Of a stretch of 64,000 nucleotides of DNA, positions 9,660 to 18,462 are shown one piece after another. Each line of letters starts with the position of its first letter. Within the stretch, counting starts at the first letter, position 1. The stretch lies in the NCBI GenBank assembly GCA_021108395.1, contig JAIOQZ010000032.1, forward strand, positions 62,001 to 126,000, in the 5' to 3' direction. This DNA comes from Candidatus Cloacimonadota bacterium (GTDB lineage Bacteria > Cloacimonadota > Cloacimonadia > Cloacimonadales > JAIOQZ01). The notes under the pieces were generated by a model, which was given only the letters and a program-made list of their open reading frames with translations, was not told the origin of the DNA and searched no databases. The position numbers were made by a program, and so were the translations under genes.

Positions 9660-11417
9660 TTGAGTCACATTCGCATCAAGGTGGGCATGGCGAGCTGCGG
9701 CGTCGCTGCCGGGGCCGCCGAGGTTTACCAGGCCATACAGGAGCGCCTCGCCGCCGGCGGCATCGAAGCGAAGCTCGAAAAAACGGGCTGCGTGGGCATG
9801 TGCTCATGGGAGCCGCTGATCGAGATTACGCCACCGGGCGCAGAAACCGTCACCTATGGCAATGTCGATCCAAAGGAAGTCGCCGGTCTGCTCGACCGTG
9901 TCGCCGCCGGCGAGCTGCCGCGTGAGGGCTACACCATCGTTCCGCGCCAGGAAACACTGGCTGACCAGGTTCGCATCGTGCTGCGTAATACCGGCATCAT
10001 CGACCCCGTTTCCATCGACGACTACATTGCCGCCGATGGCTACAAGGCGCTCGCAAAAGTTCTCGATGATATGACCCGCGAGGCTGTGATCGACGAGATC
10101 AAAGAGTCGGGTTTGCGTGGCCGTGGCGGCGCTGGTTTTCCCACCGGGCTCAAATGGCAGTTCGCTTACAATGAGCAGAAACCCAAGAAATATGTTATCT
10201 GCAACGCCGACGAGGGCGACCCCGGCGCATTCATGGACCGCAGCGTCCTCGAGGGCGACCCGCACAGCATCATCGAAGGCATGATAATCTGCGCCTACGC
10301 TATCGGCGCCGACGAGGGCTATCTGTATGTCCGCGCCGAGTATCCGATGGCCATCGACCATCTTCGCAAGGCTCTTGCCGACGCCGAAGCGCGTGGTTAT
10401 CTGGGTAAGAGCATCATGGGCAGCGAGTTCAACTTCGACCTGCACATCAAGGAAGGCGCCGGCGCTTTTGTGTGCGGCGAGGAGACCGCGCTCATGGCCT
10501 CCATCGAAGGCGAGCGCGGAATGCCCAAGATTCGCCCGCCGTTTCCGGCGCAGTCCGGCCTCTGGAAGTACCCAACCAACATCAACAACGTAGAGACCTT
10601 CGCCAACATCGCCTGGATCATCAATAACGGCGCTGCCGCCTATAACGCACACGGTACCGAGCGCTCGAAGGGCACCAAGGTGTTTGCGCTGGCCGGCAAG
10701 ATAAAGCACAGCGGCCTGGTGGAAGTGCCTATGGGCACCCCGCTGCGCGATGTGATATACAAGGTCGGTGGCGGTATGCCCACCGAGAAGCCGTTCAAGG
10801 CGGTGCAGCTTGGCGGCCCGTCTGGTGGCTGTGTTCCCGCCTCGCTGTTAGACACGCTGGTTGACTACGACAGCATCACCAAGACAGGCGCCATCATGGG
10901 TTCGGGCGGCATGGTCGTCATGGACACCGGTACCTGCATGGTCGATGTGGCCAAGTTCTTCCTCAATTTCACTCAGAACGAGAGTTGCGGCAAGTGCACC
11001 TTCTGTCGCGTGGGCACCAAACGTATGCTCGAAATCCTCGAGCGCATCTGTGCGGGTGAAGGTCGCATGAGTGACATCGACACCCTGTATGACCTGGCCG
11101 AGAACATCGCCAAGGGGTCGCTGTGCGGCCTGGGACAGACAGCGCCCAACCCTGTGCTCACCACGCTGCGCTACTTCCGCGACGAGTATGAAGCGCACAT
11201 CAGGAACAAGCGCTGCCCCGCCGGTGTTTGCAACGCGCTCGTATCCTTCACCATCGATGCCGACAAGTGCGTGGGCTGCACCCTGTGCGCCCGCAAGTGT
11301 CCCACAGACGCCATTACGGGCGAGGTGAAGAAGCTCCATGTCATCAACCAGGAACTCTGCATCAAGTGCGGCGCCTGCATGACCGCCTGCCGATTTGGCG
11401 CTGTCATTAAAGCTTAA
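9660..11417 (+). CDS. NuoF/HydB-like NADH-binding flavoprotein subunit (StnB type)
   Basis: This is an electron-transfer flavoprotein of about 585 aa. An N-terminal thioredoxin-like [2Fe-2S] domain ('ASCGVAAGAAEV', 'TGCVGMCSWEP') is followed by the NuoF core. The core has the FMN/NADH sites 'GRGGAGFPTG', 'NADEGDPGAFMDR' and 'GAGAFVCGEETAL', then the [4Fe-4S] motif 'SCGKCTFCRVG'. At the C-terminus are two more [4Fe-4S] ferredoxin motifs ('CVGCTLCARKCP', 'CIKCGACMTAC'), as in HydB/HndC of bifurcating hydrogenases. The start is a TTG at 9660 with an ideal AAGGGAGG 5 bases before it; the track start at 9609 adds 17 residues lacking such support. No H-cluster hydrogenase subunit is nearby. Confidence 0.95.
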   Translation: MSHIRIKVGMASCGVAAGAAEVYQAIQERLAAGGIEAKLEKTGCVGMCSWEPLIEITPPGAETVTYGNVDPKEVAGLLDRVAAGELPREGYTIVPRQETLADQVRIVLRNTGIIDPVSIDDYIAADGYKALAKVLDDMTREAVIDEIKESGLRGRGGAGFPTGLKWQFAYNEQKPKKYVICNADEGDPGAFMDRSVLEGDPHSIIEGMIICAYAIGADEGYLYVRAEYPMAIDHLRKALADAEARGYLGKSIMGSEFNFDLHIKEGAGAFVCGEETALMASIEGERGMPKIRPPFPAQSGLWKYPTNINNVETFANIAWIINNGAAAYNAHGTERSKGTKVFALAGKIKHSGLVEVPMGTPLRDVIYKVGGGMPTEKPFKAVQLGGPSGGCVPASLLDTLVDYDSITKTGAIMGSGGMVVMDTGTCMVDVAKFFLNFTQNESCGKCTFCRVGTKRMLEILERICAGEGRMSDIDTLYDLAENIAKGSLCGLGQTAPNPVLTTLRYFRDEYEAHIRNKRCPAGVCNALVSFTIDADKCVGCTLCARKCPTDAITGEVKKLHVINQELCIKCGACMTACRFGAVIKA

Positions 11418-11430
11418 GAGGGATAACCCA

Positions 11431-14400
11431 ATGATTAGAGTGAAGCTCAACGGAAAAGACGTTTTTGCACAGCCGGGACGCACCATCCTCGACGTGTGCC
11501 AGACCAACGGAGTGCACGTTCCCACCCTGTGCCACGACCCCGAACTGCAACCGTATGGTAGCTGCTGGGTGTGCGCGGTCGAGGTGAAGGGCGCGCGGGG
11601 GTTTGTCACTGCCTGCGGCACCAAAGTGATGGACGGCATGGAGATAATCACAGATTCGACAGGTGTTCACATTGCCCGCAAGATGGCGCTGGAACTGCTG
11701 TTGAGCGACCACTACGCCGACTGCGAAGCGCCCTGCAAGGTTGCCTGCCCGGCCAGCGTGGATGTGCAGGCCTATGTGGCCTATGTGGCCAACGGCCAGT
11801 ACCACGAAGCTACCCGCACCATCAAGCAGACGCTGCCTATGCCGCTGTCCATTGGCCGTGTATGCCCGGCGTTCTGCGAGCATGAATGCCGCCGCAACAT
11901 CGTCGATGACCCCATCGCCATTCGTCACCTCAAGCGGCACTGCTCCGACTTCGACCTCAACGATGAGTGGCAGTGGGAGCCGGAGCGCAAGCCACACACC
12001 GGCAAGCGCATAGCCATCGTCGGCGGCGGCCCCAGCGGACTCACCGCCGGTTACTACCTCAGCTACGAGGGCCACGAAGTGACTGTGTTCGAGAGCGCCC
12101 CCAAGGCCGGTGGCTGGCTGCGCTATGGCATTCCCGAATACCGCCTGCCAAAGGACATCCTCGACCGCGAAATCGAGATTATGTGTCGTGGCGGCATGGA
12201 GATAAAGACAGGCGCCCCCGTTGGCGACGACATCACGATAGTGCAGCTTTGCGCCGACTATGACGCTGTGTACCTCGCTATGGGTGCACAGAAAGCCGTG
12301 CCTATGCGCGTGCAGGGCGCAGAGCTTGACGGCGTGCTGCTGGGCGTCGATTTTCTGCGAGACCATGCTCTGGGCAACAAGCCCGAGGTGGGCGCTCGCC
12401 TCGCCATCATCGGCGGTGGCAACACAGCGGTGGACTGCGCCCGCACCGGCAAACGCCTCGGCGCCGACGTGACCATCGTATATCGTCGCACCCGCGCCGA
12501 GATGCCCGCCGAGGAATTCGAGGTGGACGCCTCGGATGAAGAGGGAATCCGTTTCTACATGCTCACCAACCCGGTCGAGTTCATGGGCGAGAGCGGCAAG
12601 CTGACAAAGGTTCGCTTCGAGAAGATGGAGCTGGGCGAGCCGGACAGCAGCGGCCGTCGCCGTCCCATGCCCACCGGAGAATACTTCGAGGAAGAATTCG
12701 ACACGGTCATCGCCGCAATCAGTCAGGCGCCCGACGTCGAATTCCTCAGCCGCGAAGAGAATCACATCGCTGGCGCTGCGCTCCCGCTCACCCGCTGGGA
12801 CACCGCCGACGTGGACGAGAACACCATGTACAGCGGAATGGGCAACGTGTTCGCCGGTGGTGACTTCCGCCGCGGCCCCGCCACGGCTGTCGAGGCCATC
12901 GCCGACGGCGCTCGCGCCTTCTACACCATCGACCGCTTTCTGCGCGGCTTGCCGGTCGAGGCGCCCGCCAGGCGTTTCGACTCCAAGAAAGAAGCCAAGC
13001 TGAAGGACATCTCGCCCGAGGAATTTGCGCAATATGTGAAGGAAGCCCAGCACAAGATGCCGGAGCTCGATGCGAAAATCCGCATGCACAATTTCGAGGA
13101 AGTGGAAACCGGCTACGCCGACGCCGATGCCCGTGCCGAAGCCCAGCGCTGCATCGAATGCGGCTGCCAGGACAACGAACACTGCGCCCTGCGCGACTAT
13201 GGCACCCAGTACGACGTCAACCTCGAACAACTGGCCGGCGAGCGCAACAAGCATCCCATCGACCACACACATCCCTTTATCCAGCGCGACGCTAACCGCT
13301 GCATCAACTGCGGCCGTTGCGTTCGCATCTGCGCCGAAACGCAGGGGCCGGGTGTTCTGGGCTACATTTTCCGCGGTTTCCAGGCCGTGGTGGCGCCGGA
13401 GTTCGGCGAGAGCCTGACGCTTACCGCCTGTGAAAGCTGCGGTAAATGCGTGGCCGTGTGCCCGGTGGGCGCTCTTACCGAGAAGCAGCATCACTACAAG
13501 CTGTCCCCGCTTGGCGGCGAGAAGTTTGTGCAGAATTGCGGCCTGTGCGGTACCGGTTGCGCTGTCGAAATCGAGACGCAGAGCGACCGTGTCAGCATCA
13601 TCCGCACACCGGAGCCAGAAGACTTCAACCTGCGCAACCTCTGTTTCAAGGGGCGTTTTGGCTGGCAGACATTTGACGACGAAGACCGCCTCACTTCGCC
13701 TCTGGTGAAGCGTGACGGCGCCTGGGTTGCCATCGAGTGGAACGAAGCGGCGGAGATGCTGAAGCAGAAGATTGCCGAGGCCGGCAAGAAGCGTTTCAGC
13801 GTGTCGGCAGACTCGACCAACGAGGAGATATTGCTGGTGCGCGAGGCCGCCGCCAATGCCCACGCAGAGTTGAGCAGCCTTTCATTGCAGCCGTCGTTCG
13901 TCGATGCTTTGAGCTACTCGCCCAAGTCATTTGATGAACTGGCACAGGCAGAGGCGATCGTTATCGTCGGCGGCATCAGCCACACGCTACGCACTCTGGC
14001 GCGGCATCACCAGCGCAACGGCGCTCGCCTCATCGTCATCGACAGCGAAGAGACGGCGTTCAACCAGTTCGCCGACCGCCTGCTGAACGACTCCGACTAC
14101 CATTCTACACTCGAAAGGCTGCGCAAACATCATTGCAACAGTGACATCTGCGAGTGCGATTGTGGGGACATCGAAGCTCTGCCCATCGACCTGCCAAACC
14201 GTACGCTGTTCCTCTACAGCCGCAATTTCGTGGGCGAGCAGACTGCCCGTGACATTTGGCTGCTGGCCACTGTCGTGTGCGACTTCGTCTCTGGTTCCGG
14301 CGTGATGCCCACCAGCGAGTGGAGCAACCTGAGCGGTCTCGTGCGGGCCGGCGTTTGCGCCGGAGACCCCGCGCCAGCCGACTTCACGCTCGTATGGGGC

Positions 14401-14823
14401 GAGTCGCCGCAACCTGCGCAGGTGAAGGACAGCGGTTTCGTGGTGGCTGTGCAAACTCACCTCGACCCAGGCAGCCTTGCCAACCTGCTGTTGCCGCAAC
14501 CCACATACCTCGAAATCGACGGCTCGGCATTCACCGACGACGGACGCTTCGTGCCCTATCGCAACGTTCGTGGCTCGGCGTTGTTCGACAGCCTGATCGA
14601 GATGCTGTCCCAGGCCGGCCTGCTTTCGTGCGCTCAATACGAGGTGGCCTACTGGCAGGGCATGGCGCGCTCGTTGCAGCCGGCAACACCGGTTTGCTCG
14701 GTTAATCCGCAGGCGTTGCAGAAGTTGCTGGACACCCTCGATCCAGCCGACGACAAACCGATGCAGATGAATGCGCAGAAAACCGAGCGCCTCGACAAGC
14801 TCAAGGAATTGACAAAGAAATAA
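11431..14823 (+). CDS. NuoG-GltD fusion, large subunit of a putative electron-bifurcating transhydrogenase (StnA type)
   Basis: This 1130-aa fusion has, in order: a plant-type [2Fe-2S] domain as in NuoG (residues 1-80, Cys in 'TLCHDPE', 'SCWVC', 'VTAC'); and a GltD/NfnB-like flavin module (about 95-540) with 'CEAPCKVACP', the FAD site 'AIVGGGPSGLTAGYYL' and the NAD(P) site 'AIIGGGNTAVDCAR'. Next come [4Fe-4S] motifs 'CINCGRCVRIC' and 'CESCGKCVAVCP', then a degenerate molybdopterin-oxidoreductase domain ('NCGLCGTGCAVEIE') with no obvious metal-ligand Cys/Sec. Size and layout match StnA of the Sporomusa-type Nfn, which couples NADH, NADPH and ferredoxin. The start at 11431 has AAGAGGG upstream. 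A strong terminator follows. The function is inferred from architecture. Confidence 0.88.
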   Translation: MIRVKLNGKDVFAQPGRTILDVCQTNGVHVPTLCHDPELQPYGSCWVCAVEVKGARGFVTACGTKVMDGMEIITDSTGVHIARKMALELLLSDHYADCEAPCKVACPASVDVQAYVAYVANGQYHEATRTIKQTLPMPLSIGRVCPAFCEHECRRNIVDDPIAIRHLKRHCSDFDLNDEWQWEPERKPHTGKRIAIVGGGPSGLTAGYYLSYEGHEVTVFESAPKAGGWLRYGIPEYRLPKDILDREIEIMCRGGMEIKTGAPVGDDITIVQLCADYDAVYLAMGAQKAVPMRVQGAELDGVLLGVDFLRDHALGNKPEVGARLAIIGGGNTAVDCARTGKRLGADVTIVYRRTRAEMPAEEFEVDASDEEGIRFYMLTNPVEFMGESGKLTKVRFEKMELGEPDSSGRRRPMPTGEYFEEEFDTVIAAISQAPDVEFLSREENHIAGAALPLTRWDTADVDENTMYSGMGNVFAGGDFRRGPATAVEAIADGARAFYTIDRFLRGLPVEAPARRFDSKKEAKLKDISPEEFAQYVKEAQHKMPELDAKIRMHNFEEVETGYADADARAEAQRCIECGCQDNEHCALRDYGTQYDVNLEQLAGERNKHPIDHTHPFIQRDANRCINCGRCVRICAETQGPGVLGYIFRGFQAVVAPEFGESLTLTACESCGKCVAVCPVGALTEKQHHYKLSPLGGEKFVQNCGLCGTGCAVEIETQSDRVSIIRTPEPEDFNLRNLCFKGRFGWQTFDDEDRLTSPLVKRDGAWVAIEWNEAAEMLKQKIAEAGKKRFSVSADSTNEEILLVREAAANAHAELSSLSLQPSFVDALSYSPKSFDELAQAEAIVIVGGISHTLRTLARHHQRNGARLIVIDSEETAFNQFADRLLNDSDYHSTLERLRKHHCNSDICECDCGDIEALPIDLPNRTLFLYSRNFVGEQTARDIWLLATVVCDFVSGSGVMPTSEWSNLSGLVRAGVCAGDPAPADFTLVWGESPQPAQVKDSGFVVAVQTHLDPGSLANLLLPQPTYLEIDGSAFTDDGRFVPYRNVRGSALFDSLIEMLSQAGLLSCAQYEVAYWQGMARSLQPATPVCSVNPQALQKLLDTLDPADDKPMQMNAQKTERLDKLKELTKK

Positions 14824-14840
14824 GTTGAACCTGAACTGAT

Positions 14841-14871
14841 GCAAAGGCCGGAGACATTCTCCGGCCTTTGC
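14841..14871 (+). terminator. Intrinsic terminator of the ABC-F/redox operon
   Basis: A perfect 13-bp stem (GCAAAGGCCGGAG / CTCCGGCCTTTGC) with a 5-base loop lies 18 bp after the StnA-like stop. The inner AAAGGCCGGAG stem recurs in the terminator at 23701-23731. Confidence 0.9.
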
Positions 14872-14943
14872 TCTCTCAAATCCATTTTGGGAACGTATAA
14901 TGCATATAAAACGCATGAATAATCATCATTCACAGGGGGAAAC

Positions 14944-17847
14944 ATGAAAACGCGTATCCTGACACTACTCTGTTTATCGGTAATTTTCAGCTTTCTTGTC
15001 GCCGTGCCGGTCTGGGAGGAGGAACTTCCTGTTCGTCTCGGCAAGAACATCGAATGGTGGTCTAGAAGCGTGTATCCCTCTCGTGATGGCAACAGCCTGC
15101 TGCTGTGGTCCACCACCGAGTCAGGGCAGCGCGACATTAAAATCGCCAAACTGAACGTCCAGGGCGAACATCAGTGGACCGAAGGCTCACGTACCTTGTT
15201 CAGCCACGAACCGGCCGTCTGGATAGATAACCTTATACAGCGCACAGACGACGGATACGCTCTGTTATGGACCCATATGCCCAACAAGAACGCCACCCCG
15301 GAGCCATTCCTGAGCCTTCTGTCTGAAGAGGGCGAATTGATTGGCGAGACAGGTGTGCCCCTGGCGCAGAACGCCAGCATGTGGACACACAAAACGCGGG
15401 TGCTGTCGCTGCCGGACAACCGCACGGGTGTTATGTCTTCGCAGGACGCTCCTGGAACGTATTGGGATCTGTATTTCTTTCTGATCGAGGCTGACGGCAG
15501 CTTCACAATGAGCGAAGTCGTGTTTCCCGACAGTATAGATGCACGATTCCGTAATGCTGTCAATATCGGCGACAACATCTACATCATCTACGGAGATGAC
15601 AACCAGAACTACTTCCAGCTCTATCAACCCGGTACAGGCCTCGTGTGGGATGAAGGCATACCCTGCCCGGCAAGCGGGTATGTCTATGACAAAGAGTTCT
15701 TCGCGGCGGACGACGCTATCTACCTGGTCGATACTGACGACGACATCACGCTGCATCGCTTCGATTTGGCCTGCCAGAGCGAGTGGTCAACACTGGTCGC
15801 GGACGATTATGCGCAATTCATGGGGGCGTTCGCCTCTGATGACGGCTCGGTGGTGCTGGGCGGTTTTATCAACAGCGCTGTGGATGAGACTACGGTCTAT
15901 CGCTATCTGGCGGACGGCTCGGCAGCTTGGAGCAATCCGGTTGTCGCCCTTCTCATGGAGACGCCTATCCCGTACATTGTCCCTGACGGCGAAGGCGGCT
16001 GCTACATCTATACGATAGACTGGGTTGATGACAGCTTCGAGAGTTACCTTCAGCATGTTACGGTCGATGGCTCGCTCGACTATCCGACGACCGGTTTTTT
16101 CCTCGGATCAGTTGGTTCATCGTATGGATCAGGAGTACCCTGCGGAATTGCCGTTGACGGACATTTCGGCGCATATTTCGTTACTTATGAAGAGAATAAT
16201 GACCGGTCGCTGTGTATGCAGTCATGGCAGGGCGATCAGCAGTGTGTGCCCGACGATAACCGCGTGGTCGATTTCGGCCCGACCGGCTGGGCATGGCCCG
16301 CCGGCGGCGGCAGCCTGGGCGACACGGGGCTGTACTACTCCGTCTGGCACGAAGACCGCAACTACGACGGCACCGTTGAACTCTACATGCAGACGTTCGA
16401 TGTTGACGGCAACGTCATGTTAGAGGAGAATGGTCGGCTGTTGTGCGTCATTTCCCAATCCTATGGTTTCTACGCGCAGGCATTCTGCAACTCCAACGGC
16501 ACTGTCTTCATTGCCCAGAGAGAGGATTCCGATGACGTAGTGTCGGTGGTTGTCCGCCTGTTCACTTCTGAGGGCCTGCCACATCCCACAACGCCGGTCG
16601 TTGAGCTTTTCACTACGCCGTCATATCCTCACGGCACCAGCTACAGCATGGATAACGACATCCTGACCGTTTGCCTTGACATTCACGGTTCGGGCCAGGC
16701 AGGCTTCATGAAGATGCAGCAGGTCAACGAGGACGGAGCGCTCTGGGCACAGCCCTACGTCAACGGCGTTCCCTCGAACTACTATGTATATCTGCAGGCG
16801 TCCGGGTCATATATCCTGTGGCGGCAGAACGACTACACCGCGGACGAATACACGGTGAGATTGATTCGCGTCGAGAATGGCCAGTCCGCCCCCGGTTGGC
16901 CGGACAGCGGTCTGGTGCTGGTGGAAGATGACAACTACAGCTCGGTGTCAATTATCGGCATGGAGATCATCGACGAGGATGTCTATTTCGTCCTCAGGAG
17001 ACCCGACCTGGACAACCCTCCGATCTACAACAACTACCTCTACAAGGTTTCAGCCGATGGCGATCTGCTGTTCGGTGAAGACGGCATGTTTGTCGGTATC
17101 AGTGAAAGCTACTACTACGGTTCGCTGGTGACGACAGACGCCGCCTATGTAGCGCTGTGCGACAATGATACGATCAGCGTTCACAAGGTGACAACCAACG
17201 GGGCGCGTCCCTGGGGCAATGAAGGCGTCACTCTGGCGACATTGCCCGAGAGCGGCTACATCGAGCGGCTGGCTGCCATCGATCGGACTAACTTCGTATG
17301 CACCTGGATTCACTGTGAACCCTGGAACAATGATTTATACTTCGTGGCCTTCGACAGCGAGGGCGACCTATATACCCCTCTCGAGGGCGACCTGCTCGCG
17401 GACGGACGGGGCGCGCAGCGCACTGCCCTGTTCGGCTCTGCGCCAGACGGCTTCGTCGCCATCTGGTCAGACGAAAGAACAAGCAACCTGGTTGACTATG
17501 GCGACTACTGCGAGGTGTTCGCGCAACGCTTCGACGTGGGTTTCGTCGGTGTCGAGGAAAACAGCGCAGTTCCCGCCAGCGTCCTCAGCATCGCGCCCAA
17601 CCCCTTCAATCCGACCACGACGATAGCGTTCAGCCTGGCGGAACCCTCTCACACCACACTGTGTGTGTACAACGTGCGCGGCCAGTTGGTGAAACGGGTG
17701 GTGAATGAGCCGCTGGAGGCCGGGGTGCACAGCGTGGTCTGGGATGGCCGCAACAGTGCCTCGCAGCCTTGCGCCAGTGGCGTGTATTTCTGTCGTCTGC
17801 AAAGCGGAGGCATGACTGAAACGTGCAAGATGCTGCTGTTGAAGTAG
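14944..17847 (+). CDS. Secreted protein with C-terminal sorting-type (Por/FlgD-like) domain
   Basis: This 967-aa exported protein begins with a signal peptide ('MKTRILTLLCLSVIFSFLVAVPV'). The body is rich in Asp, Tyr, Trp and Gly with repeated beta-strand blocks ('DGSFTMSE', 'ADGSAAWSNP', 'TVDGSLDYPT'), suggesting a beta-propeller-like surface protein; no enzyme motif was recognised. The last 90 residues are a classic FCB sorting domain ('IAPNPFNPTTTIAFSL', 'YNVRGQLVK', 'GVYFCRL', ending 'CKMLLLK'), which directs type IX-like export or surface attachment. GGGGGAAAC precedes the ATG. It seems to be a single-gene unit between two terminators. Confidence 0.85.
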   Translation: MKTRILTLLCLSVIFSFLVAVPVWEEELPVRLGKNIEWWSRSVYPSRDGNSLLLWSTTESGQRDIKIAKLNVQGEHQWTEGSRTLFSHEPAVWIDNLIQRTDDGYALLWTHMPNKNATPEPFLSLLSEEGELIGETGVPLAQNASMWTHKTRVLSLPDNRTGVMSSQDAPGTYWDLYFFLIEADGSFTMSEVVFPDSIDARFRNAVNIGDNIYIIYGDDNQNYFQLYQPGTGLVWDEGIPCPASGYVYDKEFFAADDAIYLVDTDDDITLHRFDLACQSEWSTLVADDYAQFMGAFASDDGSVVLGGFINSAVDETTVYRYLADGSAAWSNPVVALLMETPIPYIVPDGEGGCYIYTIDWVDDSFESYLQHVTVDGSLDYPTTGFFLGSVGSSYGSGVPCGIAVDGHFGAYFVTYEENNDRSLCMQSWQGDQQCVPDDNRVVDFGPTGWAWPAGGGSLGDTGLYYSVWHEDRNYDGTVELYMQTFDVDGNVMLEENGRLLCVISQSYGFYAQAFCNSNGTVFIAQREDSDDVVSVVVRLFTSEGLPHPTTPVVELFTTPSYPHGTSYSMDNDILTVCLDIHGSGQAGFMKMQQVNEDGALWAQPYVNGVPSNYYVYLQASGSYILWRQNDYTADEYTVRLIRVENGQSAPGWPDSGLVLVEDDNYSSVSIIGMEIIDEDVYFVLRRPDLDNPPIYNNYLYKVSADGDLLFGEDGMFVGISESYYYGSLVTTDAAYVALCDNDTISVHKVTTNGARPWGNEGVTLATLPESGYIERLAAIDRTNFVCTWIHCEPWNNDLYFVAFDSEGDLYTPLEGDLLADGRGAQRTALFGSAPDGFVAIWSDERTSNLVDYGDYCEVFAQRFDVGFVGVEENSAVPASVLSIAPNPFNPTTTIAFSLAEPSHTTLCVYNVRGQLVKRVVNEPLEAGVHSVVWDGRNSASQPCASGVYFCRLQSGGMTETCKMLLLK

Positions 17848-17878
17848 TTTCGTTTTTTCGCGTAACGAAAAACGAAAC
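17847..17878. terminator. Imperfect hairpin at the end of the secreted-protein gene
   Basis: Arms GTTTCGTTTTTTCG and CGAAAAACGAAAC pair with one bulged T and a 5-base loop, starting at the last base of the stop codon. Both flanks are A/T-rich, so it could act on either strand. Confidence 0.6.
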
Positions 17879-17936
17879 CATCGAACGAAAGGGTATGTAG
17901 CGTAGCGAATACCCGAAAGTGGAGTGAGACAGCTTT

Positions 17937-17970
17937 GCAGCGCCAACTCTGGTAACAGAGTTGGCGCTGC
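17937..17970. terminator. Strong 15-bp hairpin between convergent genes
   Basis: The arms GCAGCGCCAACTCTG and CAGAGTTGGCGCTGC are fully complementary around a GTAA loop. No T-run follows on either side. The position between a forward and a reverse gene suggests termination or RNA protection. A weaker GGGTAT/ATACCC pair lies just upstream (about 17891-17913). Confidence 0.6.
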
Positions 17971-18068
17971 ATGGCGTGAGTGGAGAATAAAGAATTGGCG
18001 GAGGCAGTGTTTCCCTGCTTCCGCCATTACTGTGAGTGTACTATTGGTGCGTCAGGCGCACTCAAATG

Positions 18069-18404
18069 TCAGATTTTGCCTTCCTTGCGCTTTTCTTCCT
18101 TGAACTTCTCCAGTCCGATCTCGCGGATACGGCGCAGGCTTTCCATCTTGTCTGTGCGAAAAACGAAGCCGAACAGCTTCGATACCACACCATTGAGTTT
18201 CTTGCACACTTTCAGATCAGTGAAGTCGCTGCAATCGGCGCAAGTGATATAGCCGTGTTCAATTGCACACGCTTTCATCTTGCAGTTTCGATACATGGGC
18301 TTGTCGCTGTGGCAGCCGGCGCACTTTTCTTTCAGATATGCCCCGCAGTTACTGCACACAAGGCCGCAATAGGCGACAATGACATCACTGGGTTTCTTTT
18401 CCAT
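18069..18404 (-). CDS. DUF3795 Cys-rich zinc-binding-like protein
   Basis: This is a 111-aa protein with nine or more cysteines in pairs ('YCGLVCSNCGAY', 'EKCAGCHSD', 'NCKMKACA', 'TCADCSDF'), the pattern of DUF3795 proteins common in anaerobes. The pairs suggest bound zinc or an Fe-S centre; the function is unknown. The ATG at 18404 is chosen over the track start at 18455 because GGAGAG sits 7-8 bases before it and homologues begin near 'YCGL'. The C-terminus is highly charged ('EKFKEEKRKEGK'). It lies 58 bp downstream of the histidine kinase gene on the same strand. Confidence 0.8.
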   Translation of the reverse strand: MEKKPSDVIVAYCGLVCSNCGAYLKEKCAGCHSDKPMYRNCKMKACAIEHGYITCADCSDFTDLKVCKKLNGVVSKLFGFVFRTDKMESLRRIREIGLEKFKEEKRKEGKI

Positions 18405-18462
18405 CACTTCTCTCCTCATACTGTCGGGATTTAACAGGCATGGCGAGCCAGGCATATCGGCT

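Noticed and set aside
9804-10709. 301-aa minus-strand ORF opposite the NuoF-like gene
   Set aside because: Antisense shadow of a well-identified gene, no family features.
11407-13863. 818-aa ORF on the minus strand opposite the NuoG-GltD fusion
   Set aside because: It is a shadow of a GC-rich coding strand: low-complexity Ala/Val/His/Gly composition, no motif, and the forward frame is a clear enzyme.
9147-14823. Respiratory complex I (nuo operon) or [FeFe]-hydrogenase
   Set aside because: No membrane subunits (NuoA, H, J-N) and no H-cluster motifs; the GltD module points to a soluble transhydrogenase.
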